In this document: positions 31,824 through 39,796 of the stretch, piece by piece | Position numbering within the stretch: the first letter of the stretch is position 1 | How the letters are laid out: every line of letters begins with the position of its first letter | Assembly: GCA_019414055.1 (NCBI GenBank) | Contig: DXMV01000024.1 | Coordinates: 124,001 to 188,000, forward strand | Length of the DNA stretch: 64,000 nucleotides | DNA from: Collinsella sp. | GTDB lineage: Bacteria; Actinomycetota; Coriobacteriia; Coriobacteriales; Coriobacteriaceae | Direction of reading: 5' to 3' | Notes under the pieces: generated by a model | What the model saw: the letters and a program-made list of their open reading frames with translations, nothing else | The model's database searches: none | Told to the model about the DNA's origin: nothing | Made by a program: the position numbers and the translations under genes

Positions 31824-31858
31824 ATGCCATGAATGCGAGCGATTCCGCGGCGAGCTAT

Positions 31859-32284
31859 TTACTCAGCAGCCTCGGTGGTCTCGGCCTCGGCAGCGGCCTC
31901 CTCGACGGGAGCCTCTGCGGGAGCCTCGGCGGCCTGCTTGGCAGCCTCCTCGGCGAACTTAGCGGCACGCTTAGCCTTCTCGGCAGCCTTAGCCTCAGCG
32001 GCGGCCTTGCGAGCGGCCTCGGCCTCAGCAGCCTTGGCGGCCTTGGCAGCCTTGGCCTCCTCAGCCTTCTTGAGCTGGGCGGCAGCGGCGCCACCGAACT
32101 TGTCGGCGAAGCGCTGGACGCGTCCACCGGTGTCGACGAACTTCTGCTGGCCGGTGTAGAACGGGTGGCACTCGTTGCAAAGCTCAACCTTCATCTCGGA
32201 CACGGTTGCGTGCGTCTTGAAGGTGTTGCCGCAGGAGCACGTCACCGTGCACTCGACATACTGGGGATGGATACCCTGCTTCAT
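31859..32284 (-). CDS. rpmE: Ribosomal protein L31 with Ala/Lys/Glu-rich tail
   Basis: 141 residues, about twice the usual L31. The N-terminal 68 residues are ordinary zinc-type L31: C-S-C-G near residue 15 and CNEC near 36, ending FYTGQQKFVDTGGRVQRF. The rest is a highly charged helix of A, K and E repeats ending in an acidic tail. AAGGAGTCCTACC precedes the ATG. The zinc-binding form is the housekeeping version of L31. It stands alone with its own promoter and terminator. Confidence 0.95.
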   Translation of the reverse strand: MKQGIHPQYVECTVTCSCGNTFKTHATVSEMKVELCNECHPFYTGQQKFVDTGGRVQRFADKFGGAAAAQLKKAEEAKAAKAAKAAEAEAARKAAAEAKAAEKAKRAAKFAEEAAKQAAEAPAEAPVEEAAAEAETTEAAE

Positions 32285-32368
32285 GGTAGGACTCCTTATT
32301 GGTCAGGCGCTGGTTACCGATCAGCGCATAAGGCGTCTTGGTTTCCGACCAAGACAACAAACTCGGCT

Positions 32369-32397
32369 ATGGTACCACGGCGCCGCGTGTCCCACAA
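32369..32397 (-). promoter_or_regulatory. Predicted rpmE promoter
   Basis: Minus-strand TTGTGG, 17 bp, TACCAT, about 85 bp upstream of rpmE. A small dyad CTTGGT/ACCAAG (32336-32352) lies in the leader. Confidence 0.4.
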
Positions 32398-32470
32398 AAG
32401 GTTCACGGTCTTTTAAGCACAACATGAGCTGGCCCTTGAATATCAACTTCATCCGAATACTCCCCCACAT

Positions 32471-34279
32471 TCATCCTTCGTATGTATCGAGGTATTCCTG
32501 CTTGAGCGTCTGCGAGGACGACTTGATCTTTTCCACGAGCGTGCCGGCTTCGATGAAGTAGAACGAGTTGGTAAGGTCTGCCAGGTCGTCGAGTAGATGG
32601 CTTGAAATGAGCACGCTGCGTCCCCGCGCCACTTCGCTGCGCATCGCGTCGCAGGAGGTTTTCCGTTTTCCCGGATCGAGGCCGTTCAGCGGTTCATCGA
32701 GGATGAGGTACGGGCAATCGGTCGCTATCGCCATGGCAAGCTTTACCTGCTGCTTCATTCCCGTCGAGAGTTTACGGGTCGGCTTGTCGAGATATGGGGA
32801 GATTCCGAGGGAGTCGCAGAGCGAGTCGATGTCGGCGGCCGATTTCCACGCCTCCCTAACGAAAGCAAGGTGCTCGATGGCCGATAGCGTGGGATAGAGA
32901 TCCGCGCTGCCCGAAGAGCTCAGGTAGACGAGTTCTGCAAATTCGGCTGATCGACGTTGGCGGATTCCGTCTGCCGCCAGGCTTCCCGAGCGGATGCGGG
33001 TGGGAAATTGGCCCGACAGCGCTTCAAGAAGGGTGGTTTTCCCCGAGCCGTTGGGAGCAACGAGGCCCGCCGCCGTTCCCGGGCTCAGGAAAAGCGACCC
33101 GATTGAAAGTATCGTCGTGCTCCCGTATCCCACGCTCGCGTCCAGAAGCTCGAGCCCATGGTGCTTTTTCGCGGGTCCAGGCTGTTTGGGGGAACGTGTC
33201 GCAACGGCGCCGACCGCAAAAAGGACCGCGACGTATGCCAGGGCCACGGCAAGCATCGATGCGCTGCCTGAACCGGAGCCAATGAATTCTGTCGGGAAGC
33301 ATCCTACGTAACCCGTTGCCTCGATAGGCGAGAACACGGCCAGCGGCAGGAGATTGAGCGCGGCGTTATGCTCCAGCGCCGAATCGGACAGTAACGGGAA
33401 TGCCGGGGCCGCGACAAGCAGCGCGGAGGCAAGGGGGCCCGCGAGGACGCGCCTCGTTGCGGTCGATAGGACGGCGGAGCAAACGGATATCAAGGTTCCG
33501 CCCGCAAGCAGCGCGAGAAGCAGGGCTGTGAAGACGTTTCCCGCGGTCGTGGTGGTAAGCGCGCCGTCATGGAAGAAGGCGATCGGGTACCCAATTTGCC
33601 CGAAGCCGTTTAGGGCCAAGGCGTAAATGCCCCCGGGTGCGAGGCCGGCGAGGAGCATCGCGGTCCCCGCGGCGATTATCGAAAACACGATCTGGATAAG
33701 GCGCCGGAATTTGGGCGCGGGCGCCTTCGCCGCCAGGGTCCCGGGCCTTGTGGCCCCGAGCAGGAGTATCGACGAGAGAAGGAAGGGGATGAAGGGAAGG
33801 AAAGACGGCGCCGTGGCAATGGCGTAAGGCAGGAAGGAAAGGAATGGCAGGTCGTTTGCGGAGGCCGGGATATCCGTGATGCCGGAGCTGCTCAGGGCAC
33901 GGCAATATGCGAGCGCCGCGTCATTGGTCTCTCGGTCTCCCACGATGGACCCGGATTGGAAGCCTTCGCCCATGAGCGCGTAGTAGCTCTCGGCAGAATC
34001 GAGAAAGGCGGCGTCGGTTTGAGCGGCAAGGGCGGCGTTCGCGTATCTTGCAAGCTCCGCGTCAGCTTGCTGCTCTGGAGATAGGTCTGTGCCGCTGGCC
34101 TGGGGTGCGCGCGTATTGAATGCGTCGACAAAGCCCTGCATGCCCTGCTTCATAAAGAAGGGCCCGTAGATGGGCGAATTGAACGCAATGGGGACGGAAA
34201 AGGCTGCAGCGAGAACGAGCGTACAAATCCATACGGCCCTGTCTCTTAGGATCAGTTTGAGAAGAAGTCGACAGTACAT
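32471..34279 (-). CDS. ABC exporter, permease-ATPase fusion
   Basis: 602 residues. Residues 1-370 are an ABC-2-like membrane part with about six hydrophobic segments and a large extracytoplasmic loop after the first (residues 35-150). The ATPase follows with Walker A APNGSGKTT, signature LSTGMKQQ, Walker B YLILDEPLNGLDP and the H-loop SSHLLDD. Permease segment NGFGQIGYPIAFFHDG resembles NGPGSPFYPIG in the neighbouring permease, so the two systems are related. Substrate unknown; the style fits peptide or lantibiotic immunity/export systems. The gene ends in TGA. It may form one complex with the next two genes. Confidence 0.8.
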   Translation of the reverse strand: MYCRLLLKLILRDRAVWICTLVLAAAFSVPIAFNSPIYGPFFMKQGMQGFVDAFNTRAPQASGTDLSPEQQADAELARYANAALAAQTDAAFLDSAESYYALMGEGFQSGSIVGDRETNDAALAYCRALSSSGITDIPASANDLPFLSFLPYAIATAPSFLPFIPFLLSSILLLGATRPGTLAAKAPAPKFRRLIQIVFSIIAAGTAMLLAGLAPGGIYALALNGFGQIGYPIAFFHDGALTTTTAGNVFTALLLALLAGGTLISVCSAVLSTATRRVLAGPLASALLVAAPAFPLLSDSALEHNAALNLLPLAVFSPIEATGYVGCFPTEFIGSGSGSASMLAVALAYVAVLFAVGAVATRSPKQPGPAKKHHGLELLDASVGYGSTTILSIGSLFLSPGTAAGLVAPNGSGKTTLLEALSGQFPTRIRSGSLAADGIRQRRSAEFAELVYLSSSGSADLYPTLSAIEHLAFVREAWKSAADIDSLCDSLGISPYLDKPTRKLSTGMKQQVKLAMAIATDCPYLILDEPLNGLDPGKRKTSCDAMRSEVARGRSVLISSHLLDDLADLTNSFYFIEAGTLVEKIKSSSQTLKQEYLDTYEG

Positions 34280-34397
34280 TTAGAAGCACCTACATTCCTC
34301 AAAGCATCGTTAGATTAATGATGACAGACCGAATGAAGATGCGTGCGACGGGGGCGAGGCGAATGGCTGAGCGGTATCGATATGCGGGTTCAACGGT

Positions 34398-34403
34398 ATT
34401 ATA
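34398..34403 (-). promoter_or_regulatory. Probable -10 box of the ABC fusion gene
   Basis: Perfect TATAAT on the minus strand within an AT-rich stretch, 120 bp upstream of the fusion gene; no clear -35 box at 17 bp. It suggests the fusion gene is transcribed separately from the ABC genes upstream. Confidence 0.35.
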
Positions 34404-34432
34404 TTGACCACATAGATTTTTAACTTGCATTT

Positions 34433-35173
34433 CTACCCGCCCTTTTCGTAGAGTCGCCGATACGTGCCTAGCGCACCCTCGGCGCGTCCGGCAGGCTTTG
34501 CGAAATGGGATCCAGGAGACTTCGGCGCAGCATCATCTTGCGGAATGCTTCTAATGAGCCTCCCATCCTTCAAAAACAGAATCTCATCGCACAGCCTATC
34601 GACCGAATCCAAGATGTGGGATGACATGATGATGCACGTACCAGAATCGGCCAGCTTCCTGAGAATCTCGGAATGCAAGTCCACCCTGCTGGGGTCGAGC
34701 GCGTTCATGGGCTCATCTAATAGAAGGTACCGCGCGCCCGTCGCATACGCAATCGCCAGGGTAAGCTGCTGCTTCATGCCCTGGCTCAGAGTGCGGATCC
34801 TCATCTTCGCGAACTCGCCTATCTGCGTTTGTTCCACTATCTCTTCGATATCGCGAGCATGCGGCCACATATCGCAAACCATCTTGAGGTGATCTTCCGC
34901 ACGCAATCCGGGATACAGCAGCGTCCCCTCACCAGGTGCATAGAAGATCATAGAACGGACCTCTCTCGCACCCGTACCCTGCACCTCATCCAGAACGATG
35001 CTCCCGTCCACGCGAGGACCCGGCAAACCTGCCATCGCACGCAGCAACGTCGTCTTTCCATGCCCGTTCGGAGCGACGAGACCGTAGACCGTACCCGGGG
35101 CAAACTCAGCGTTCACCGAATCTACGAGCACCTTCTTTCCATAAGAGATCGTCAGCGTTTGAAGGTCAATCAT
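34433..35173 (-). CDS. ABC transporter ATP-binding protein
   Basis: 246 residues from the ATG at 35173 (AAAGGGG nine bases upstream); an ATG three codons earlier overlaps the TGA of the permease gene. Walker A APNGHGKTT, signature LSQGMKQQ, Walker B YLLLDEPMNALDP, H-loop SSHILDS. It powers the large permease encoded just upstream. Its signature and H-loop are close to those in the fusion protein at 32471-34279, suggesting duplication. Confidence 0.88.
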   Translation of the reverse strand: MIDLQTLTISYGKKVLVDSVNAEFAPGTVYGLVAPNGHGKTTLLRAMAGLPGPRVDGSIVLDEVQGTGAREVRSMIFYAPGEGTLLYPGLRAEDHLKMVCDMWPHARDIEEIVEQTQIGEFAKMRIRTLSQGMKQQLTLAIAYATGARYLLLDEPMNALDPSRVDLHSEILRKLADSGTCIIMSSHILDSVDRLCDEILFLKDGRLIRSIPQDDAAPKSPGSHFAKPAGRAEGALGTYRRLYEKGG

Positions 35174-35178
35174 CGAGA

Positions 35179-37401
35179 TCATCCCCTTTCGATCTTTGGA
35201 ACACTCAGGCGCACCATCAACGGAGATACGGCGCCCAAGACCACCAGCAGAGCGCCCGATGCGCCGACGACCTCTCCAAAAGGCATCGCGTTCGTCCCTC
35301 GCCCAAGGAACCCAATCGTCCCCACCTGGGAAGCGGGATCAAACGAGGCGAATGGAGCCAGCAGCGCGACGCCCATGCCCACGCTTTCAACATGAGCGCT
35401 CAACGAACCCAACACCAAGAGAACCGCGCAAACCATTCCGGTGACAACGGGGTTGCGGCTAATCGCTGCTGTCAACGCAGCGACGACGGAAATCACGCCG
35501 TATGCCATGACCAGCAACGGAATACTGCACAACACCGCCTCCCCCACCATGGACGTTGTCGAAGCTCCCGCCCGAATGAGAGCGACGGGATACTCCGATC
35601 CACCCGCACCGTTCTTAATCACGGACACAACGACAGCGGGAACCATCGACACCAAAAGCAGCACCAAGCCAAGCAGGAGAGCCAGCGCAACAGCCGTCAG
35701 AAAACGCACATGCGCTGTTGCGGGGATCTGGAGAACCAGAAGGGAACGACACTGCAGGTGGGTGCACGCGAGCGATGTGACAACCACGGGCAACAGCAAA
35801 AATAAGGAGGGAAGCGCTGCCTGGAGATACGAAAGGAGGATTAATGGGGGCATCTTCGTACTTAACTCGTAAACCTTGGGGTCCGGCAAGCTCGCGATCG
35901 ACTCAAGCAGAAGGGCGCGCGCCTCCGCACGAGAAGGAGTCTCCGGCTCGATTCCGATCGATTGCAGGAGAGTCGCATCTGCCGCGCCCAGCTCACCTCG
36001 AGCGCGCTCGTACGTCGCAAGGCTTCGAAACCCCTCCGCAGGCATAGGCGCGTACACGAAACCCGAAAGAGCATCCCGCATGTCTTCCAGGGCCGCTTTG
36101 CCCTCGACGTCCATATTCGCAGCGTTCTGCTCTAGATACCGATCTATTGAACGGAGCTCCCCATCCCTATACCGAACAGCGGAAACGTTATCAGCGTCAG
36201 GAAACATCTCGACCAGAGCCGGGGCCAGCATCGTCGCCGACATTGCAATCGCGCATACGGCGAGGGTAGGAGAACGCAGGAGCAGTTTCCCCATCGTTCT
36301 TACGTATGCAACGGCGGAGGCACAAGCGCTCGAACGAGTTGCCGTTCTCGATGCAGTGGAGGAACCTCTCTCAAGACAAATCGGGGATATCGGGCACGCG
36401 CAGCCGCTCTTTCCAGCAACGCAAAGCAGGCTAATTGCCAGCACCTCGATCCCGATTGCGCATACGAGGGCAATCGCGCCACGCTCGAAGCAAAGTCCAG
36501 GCAGATTCACTATCTGCGTTGTCGGGTACGGGCTATAGGCGCCGACGGTCAACTCAGTGTTCGCATACGTAAGGGGATTCAACAGGGCGAACTCACGTAA
36601 AGCGATGGATCTTCCGTAATACCCGGGAACCATCGTCACCCCCATCAGGGCACATACGAACACGATTCCAAGCGTAGGGTTATTGGCAATCTTCACGGCA
36701 AGGTGAACGACAAGCGAGATGAACGCTGCCACCAAGAATTGCAAGATGGCCGTCTGCGCGAACACCAGCCAAGCCGGTTTGATAACCGGAGTCGCATATT
36801 GAATGTAGCCTATCGGATAGAACGGCGAGCCCGGGCCATTCTTCACAAGCGCGGCGATTATCCCTGGAAGATTGATGGCGAGGACGGCAAGCATTGCAAA
36901 AACACTCGCCCATACGCTCGATGCAACAAGTCTACCCAGCTCGCCCATCGGTGCCTGGATGATGAGCTTTTCACGTTTGTTAAGACGCGCGGCAAGGAAC
37001 GAGACGGCAACGGCCGTTGCGACCCATAGCAAGTACTCCTTCGATCCGTCATAATAGGTGTACTCTCCATCCGATATCTGCAGAAACGGAAGTAGGGGAG
37101 AGAGCGGTGCCAAGATAAGACGTCCCGCGGCAAGAGGGTACAGAAGCGCGGGCATGCTTGATGAAGAGGTATAGACACCGTCCTCCCCCGCATTCACAAG
37201 CGCATCCGCATAGGATGCTGACAATTCCTGCTCAACACGGGTTATTCCCGACTCGAGGTATTCGACCCGTCCGTCGATGCCAGCCGCGCTCCTGAAGACG
37301 GGCAGAGCACAAAGAACCATCAACGCAACAACGACAACACAGAGCGACCTGGAGGAGAGAAGCGACCTAAAGATCGCCTTCGAGATTTTGAGCATATTCA
37401 T
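35179..37401 (-). CDS. ABC-2-like permease with two homologous halves
   Basis: 740 residues from the ATG at 37401 (AAGGTTGGCG before it); an ATG six codons upstream is also open. Two halves repeat the same plan: a starting helix, a large outside loop, then about five helices. Matching words are LSSRSLCVVVVALMV with LLRSPTLAVCAIAMS, and NGPGSPFYPIGYI with NGAGGSEYPVALI. So one polypeptide seems to provide both membrane halves for the ATPase encoded downstream. The C-terminus (VPKIERG) overlaps the ATPase gene. Substrate unknown. Confidence 0.75.
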   Translation of the reverse strand: MNMLKISKAIFRSLLSSRSLCVVVVALMVLCALPVFRSAAGIDGRVEYLESGITRVEQELSASYADALVNAGEDGVYTSSSSMPALLYPLAAGRLILAPLSPLLPFLQISDGEYTYYDGSKEYLLWVATAVAVSFLAARLNKREKLIIQAPMGELGRLVASSVWASVFAMLAVLAINLPGIIAALVKNGPGSPFYPIGYIQYATPVIKPAWLVFAQTAILQFLVAAFISLVVHLAVKIANNPTLGIVFVCALMGVTMVPGYYGRSIALREFALLNPLTYANTELTVGAYSPYPTTQIVNLPGLCFERGAIALVCAIGIEVLAISLLCVAGKSGCACPISPICLERGSSTASRTATRSSACASAVAYVRTMGKLLLRSPTLAVCAIAMSATMLAPALVEMFPDADNVSAVRYRDGELRSIDRYLEQNAANMDVEGKAALEDMRDALSGFVYAPMPAEGFRSLATYERARGELGAADATLLQSIGIEPETPSRAEARALLLESIASLPDPKVYELSTKMPPLILLSYLQAALPSLFLLLPVVVTSLACTHLQCRSLLVLQIPATAHVRFLTAVALALLLGLVLLLVSMVPAVVVSVIKNGAGGSEYPVALIRAGASTTSMVGEAVLCSIPLLVMAYGVISVVAALTAAISRNPVVTGMVCAVLLVLGSLSAHVESVGMGVALLAPFASFDPASQVGTIGFLGRGTNAMPFGEVVGASGALLVVLGAVSPLMVRLSVPKIERG

Positions 37402-37432
37402 CGCCAACCTTAACCTCATCCAGTCGGAACAG

Positions 37433-37458
37433 AGGGGCCGAACAAAATGCTCGGCCCT
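37433..37458 (-). promoter_or_regulatory. Leader hairpin of the ABC operon
   Basis: GGGGCCGA ... TCGGCCC stem in the leader about 30 bp before the permease start. The stem resembles a terminator, so it may attenuate transcription. Confidence 0.4.
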
Positions 37459-37480
37459 TATTACTTGCCGGCAAAGTCAA

Positions 37481-37499
37481 TTTAACATAAACTGTTAAA
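37481..37499. promoter_or_regulatory. Candidate operator between divergent genes
   Basis: Perfect dyad TTTAACA-5nt-TGTTAAA in the 135-bp space between the ABC permease (minus) and the DUF2975-like gene (plus). A natural site for the small HTH protein encoded at 38059-38310. Confidence 0.4.
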
Positions 37500-37536
37500 A
37501 AGTAACCTGAGTTTTTTAAATTCTTCGGAGGTTATT

Positions 37537-38049
37537 ATGAGTTCCGACAATCGCACTCCCCGGCTTCATTCCTTCCGCATCGCATGTGCGATAGCCTCTG
37601 CGACCCTTTGCGCCACCGCCATCGCACAAGTGGCGTTCTCCTTAAAGCCAGCAATCGAAGTGCTCGACAACCTTGCAATTGCAGACTCCCCCGCGTATCC
37701 AGCCCTTGCGATCTCGACATTGGTCCCTGCCGTCATCGGTATCGCTACGACCATCCTCAGCGCCGTTCTCGTGTGGACGATCAAGAGCGGAGACCCCTTC
37801 AAGAAAGGGTCTGCGACATGCTTGAAGGTGCTCGGCATTCTCTTCGTTGTTCAAGCTGCCACCAGCCTCTACGCCGGCTCACTCAAAACCTCCGTTTCGA
37901 TGTTTGGCGGCGAGGGGGCCGTCGGCGCCCAAGAGATCGCTTCATCATTCGATTGGACCTCTCTGGTTCTCGGCATCGTCCTGTTCATGCTTTCCCAGCT
38001 CTTCTTGTACGCCCGAGAGCTGTACCTCGACTCCGACGAGATTGCGTAA
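37537..38049 (+). CDS. DUF2975-like membrane protein
   Basis: 170 residues with four hydrophobic segments (residues about 12-35, 55-80, 93-115, 138-160). GGAGGTTATT before the ATG. Length, topology and the HTH gene 9 bp downstream match the common pair of a DUF2975 membrane protein with a YozG-type regulator. The role is unknown; such pairs are thought to sense membrane or envelope state. Divergent from the ABC operon, sharing a 135-bp control region. Confidence 0.7.
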   Translation: MSSDNRTPRLHSFRIACAIASATLCATAIAQVAFSLKPAIEVLDNLAIADSPAYPALAISTLVPAVIGIATTILSAVLVWTIKSGDPFKKGSATCLKVLGILFVVQAATSLYAGSLKTSVSMFGGEGAVGAQEIASSFDWTSLVLGIVLFMLSQLFLYARELYLDSDEIA

Positions 38050-38058
38050 GGAAACGCC

Positions 38059-38310
38059 ATGCCCGTAATTGTTCGCCTCGACAAGATCATGGCCGAGCGA
38101 AAGATTTCCTCGAACGAACTTGCCGAAAGGATTGGAACCACGCCCGTGAACCTGTCCCGTATTAAAAAAGGGCATATTCGCGGCATTCGCTTCAACACAC
38201 TCGAGCAGCTATGCCTCGCCCTTCGTTGCCAACCCGGAGACCTTCTCGAAGTCATGAGCGAAGAGGATGCCCGAAAGGAGTTCGGACTCGATTGGTCCGC
38301 CGAGGATTAG
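38059..38310 (+). CDS. Small XRE/YozG-type HTH transcriptional regulator
   Basis: 83 residues. Helix-turn-helix in KIMAERKISSNELAERIG and TPVNLSRIKKGHIRGIRF, followed by LEQLCLALRCQPGDLLEV, typical of the single-domain Cro/C1 family. AAGGAAACGCC precedes the ATG; 9 bp after the DUF2975-like gene. It ends with TAG, and the next codon continues in the same frame into an integrase remnant (38311-39036). Confidence 0.88.
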   Translation: MPVIVRLDKIMAERKISSNELAERIGTTPVNLSRIKKGHIRGIRFNTLEQLCLALRCQPGDLLEVMSEEDARKEFGLDWSAED

Positions 38311-39036
38311 AGGGCGGTCGTACTCGCCCTGCACACGGGGATGCGAATCGGCGAGGTCTGCGGCCTTCGGTGGTGCGATGTGGATTTCGAGACGGGCCTG
38401 ATCTCGATCAGACACTCGGTGGCGCACGCGAAGGGAATGGGTTCGTTCATCAAGGACACCAAGACCCATGACGCCAGGGGTATCCCCATCGACCCGGTCG
38501 GCCTACTCCCCTTCCTGAAGGAGACCCACGAGATCGACTGCGGAAAGCTGCGCTTGCGCGGCCTTACCGGGGCGGTCGAGATCGGGGACTGCTACATCCT
38601 GTCGGAGCCGGGCGCGACCTTCGCAACGACAAGCTATATCCGCAGGGCGTTCAAGACGTTCTCGGAGACCAACGGCCTCATGGGCACCAACGACGAGCTG
38701 ATCACGTTCCACGGCCTTCGCCACACGTTCGCAACGCAGTGGATCCGCCAAGGCGGCGATATCAAGGCGCTCCAATCGATCCTCGGCCACAAGGACGCCA
38801 TGGCGACGCTCAACGTCTACGCCGACATCGAGCCCATCTCCAAAATCCATAACATGCTGCGCGCCACGCCGTGCCTTTGGCGCGGGCACCTCGGGCCGAG
38901 GGTCGATCCGGGTCCCATGTTCCAACAGAGGATCCAGGAGTCCATCGAGACGCTCCAGGCGTTCGGCTACGGCATCACCGAGCCGGACGACCGAAATATC
39001 GCCATACGCGACGTGAAGACGAACAGTTGGCTCTAG
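38311..39036 (+). pseudogene. Truncated tyrosine recombinase (phage-type integrase), C-terminal catalytic domain
   Basis: The reading frame is integrase-like from the first codon after the HTH stop: AVVLALHTGMRIGEVCGLRW. All catalytic residues are visible: R in TGMRIGE, K in TKTHDARG, HGLRH, LGHKD and Y in NVYAD. The N-terminal arm- and core-binding domains are missing, so the gene was cut exactly at 38311. The first ATG (38341) lacks a ribosome site and lies after the catalytic-domain start. The remnant suggests a lost prophage or integrative element. It is in the same frame as the HTH gene, one TAG apart. Confidence 0.82.
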
Positions 39037-39362
39037 CTCACCGAGTACGCGGCAGTGCTGGGCCCATCCCAACTGAGGTCACGGTGGTCCGATAGGGGCG
39101 CCGCCCGCGGCATGCGCCGCGGAGCGGTATCCCCTACCGAAGGGCGGGGATGCCCTCCGCTTCCAGTTCGGAATCAGCCGTCGGAGGCGTTCGGCTGACT
39201 GCGGGAACGGCCTGTCCGCTCAATGTGTTCGGCTGAGATCGGAAATCAACCCAACACGAGCCGGACACGCGCCAGACGGCTCTTCCCCGTACGGCCTTCC
39301 CCCTTACGCTCATGTTGCAGGCATGTAACGCCGCAGCGAGCGCGCCTTTTTTGCGCCAGACA
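39037..39362. other. Intergenic region after the integrase remnant
   Basis: No gene recognised. Contains a GC-rich hairpin at 39094-39136 (TAGGGG ... CCCCTA outside, CCGCGGC-ATGC-GCCGCGG inside), a likely terminator or attachment-site relic, and two TTCGGCTGA words near 39195 and 39226. I found no duplicate that would mark a second att site. Confidence 0.3.
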
Positions 39363-39385
39363 GGTACAATGATGAACACTGTACC
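39363..39385. promoter_or_regulatory. Dyad over the likely promoter of the ACT-domain gene
   Basis: GGTACA ... TGTACC inverted repeat overlapping a TACAAT box (39365-39370), about 60 bp upstream of the gene at 39432. Possible operator. Confidence 0.35.
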
Positions 39386-39431
39386 GTAGCGGAGCGCCCC
39401 CGCGCGCCGCAACCACGCGAAAGGGTTTCCC

Positions 39432-39719
39432 ATGGCCGAGATCTCGTCCTCCCGCATCGTCATCACCGTCCTTGGCAAGAACCGCCCCGGCATCGTCGCC
39501 GGCGTCACCCGTGTTCTGGGCGAGGCCAACGTCGACATCCGCGACATTACGCAGTCCATTATCGAGGACATCTTCACCATGACCATGCTGGCCGACACCG
39601 CCGAGTCCAAGCTCGACTTCGCCGAGCTGCAGAAGGCGCTGGCCGAGGCCGGCGAGCTTTCGGGCGTCAACGTGTCCATCCAGCGCGAGGACGTCTTTAA
39701 CTTTATGTACCGCCTGTAG
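39432..39719 (+). CDS. ACT-domain protein (UPF0237-type)
   Basis: 95 residues, a single ACT fold: VITVLGKNRPGIVAGVTRVLGEANVDIRDITQ with the ligand-binding G-x-x-x-D/N loop, ending VSIQREDVFNFMYRL. Such stand-alone ACT proteins bind a small ligand, often an amino acid. AAAGGG precedes the ATG. Followed after 77 bp by citrate synthase on the same strand. Confidence 0.92.
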   Translation: MAEISSSRIVITVLGKNRPGIVAGVTRVLGEANVDIRDITQSIIEDIFTMTMLADTAESKLDFAELQKALAEAGELSGVNVSIQREDVFNFMYRL

Positions 39720-39796
39720 CGAACAAGCCGCTCGGGGCAGCTTGACGTCATATCGTCCAAGCGTGCGGCCCCAAAGCGGACCGGAGAGGAGCGCAC

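Noticed and set aside
39037..39431. Attachment site of the lost integrated element
   Set aside because: No direct repeat of tRNA or flanking sequence was found in the window; only a GC-rich hairpin.
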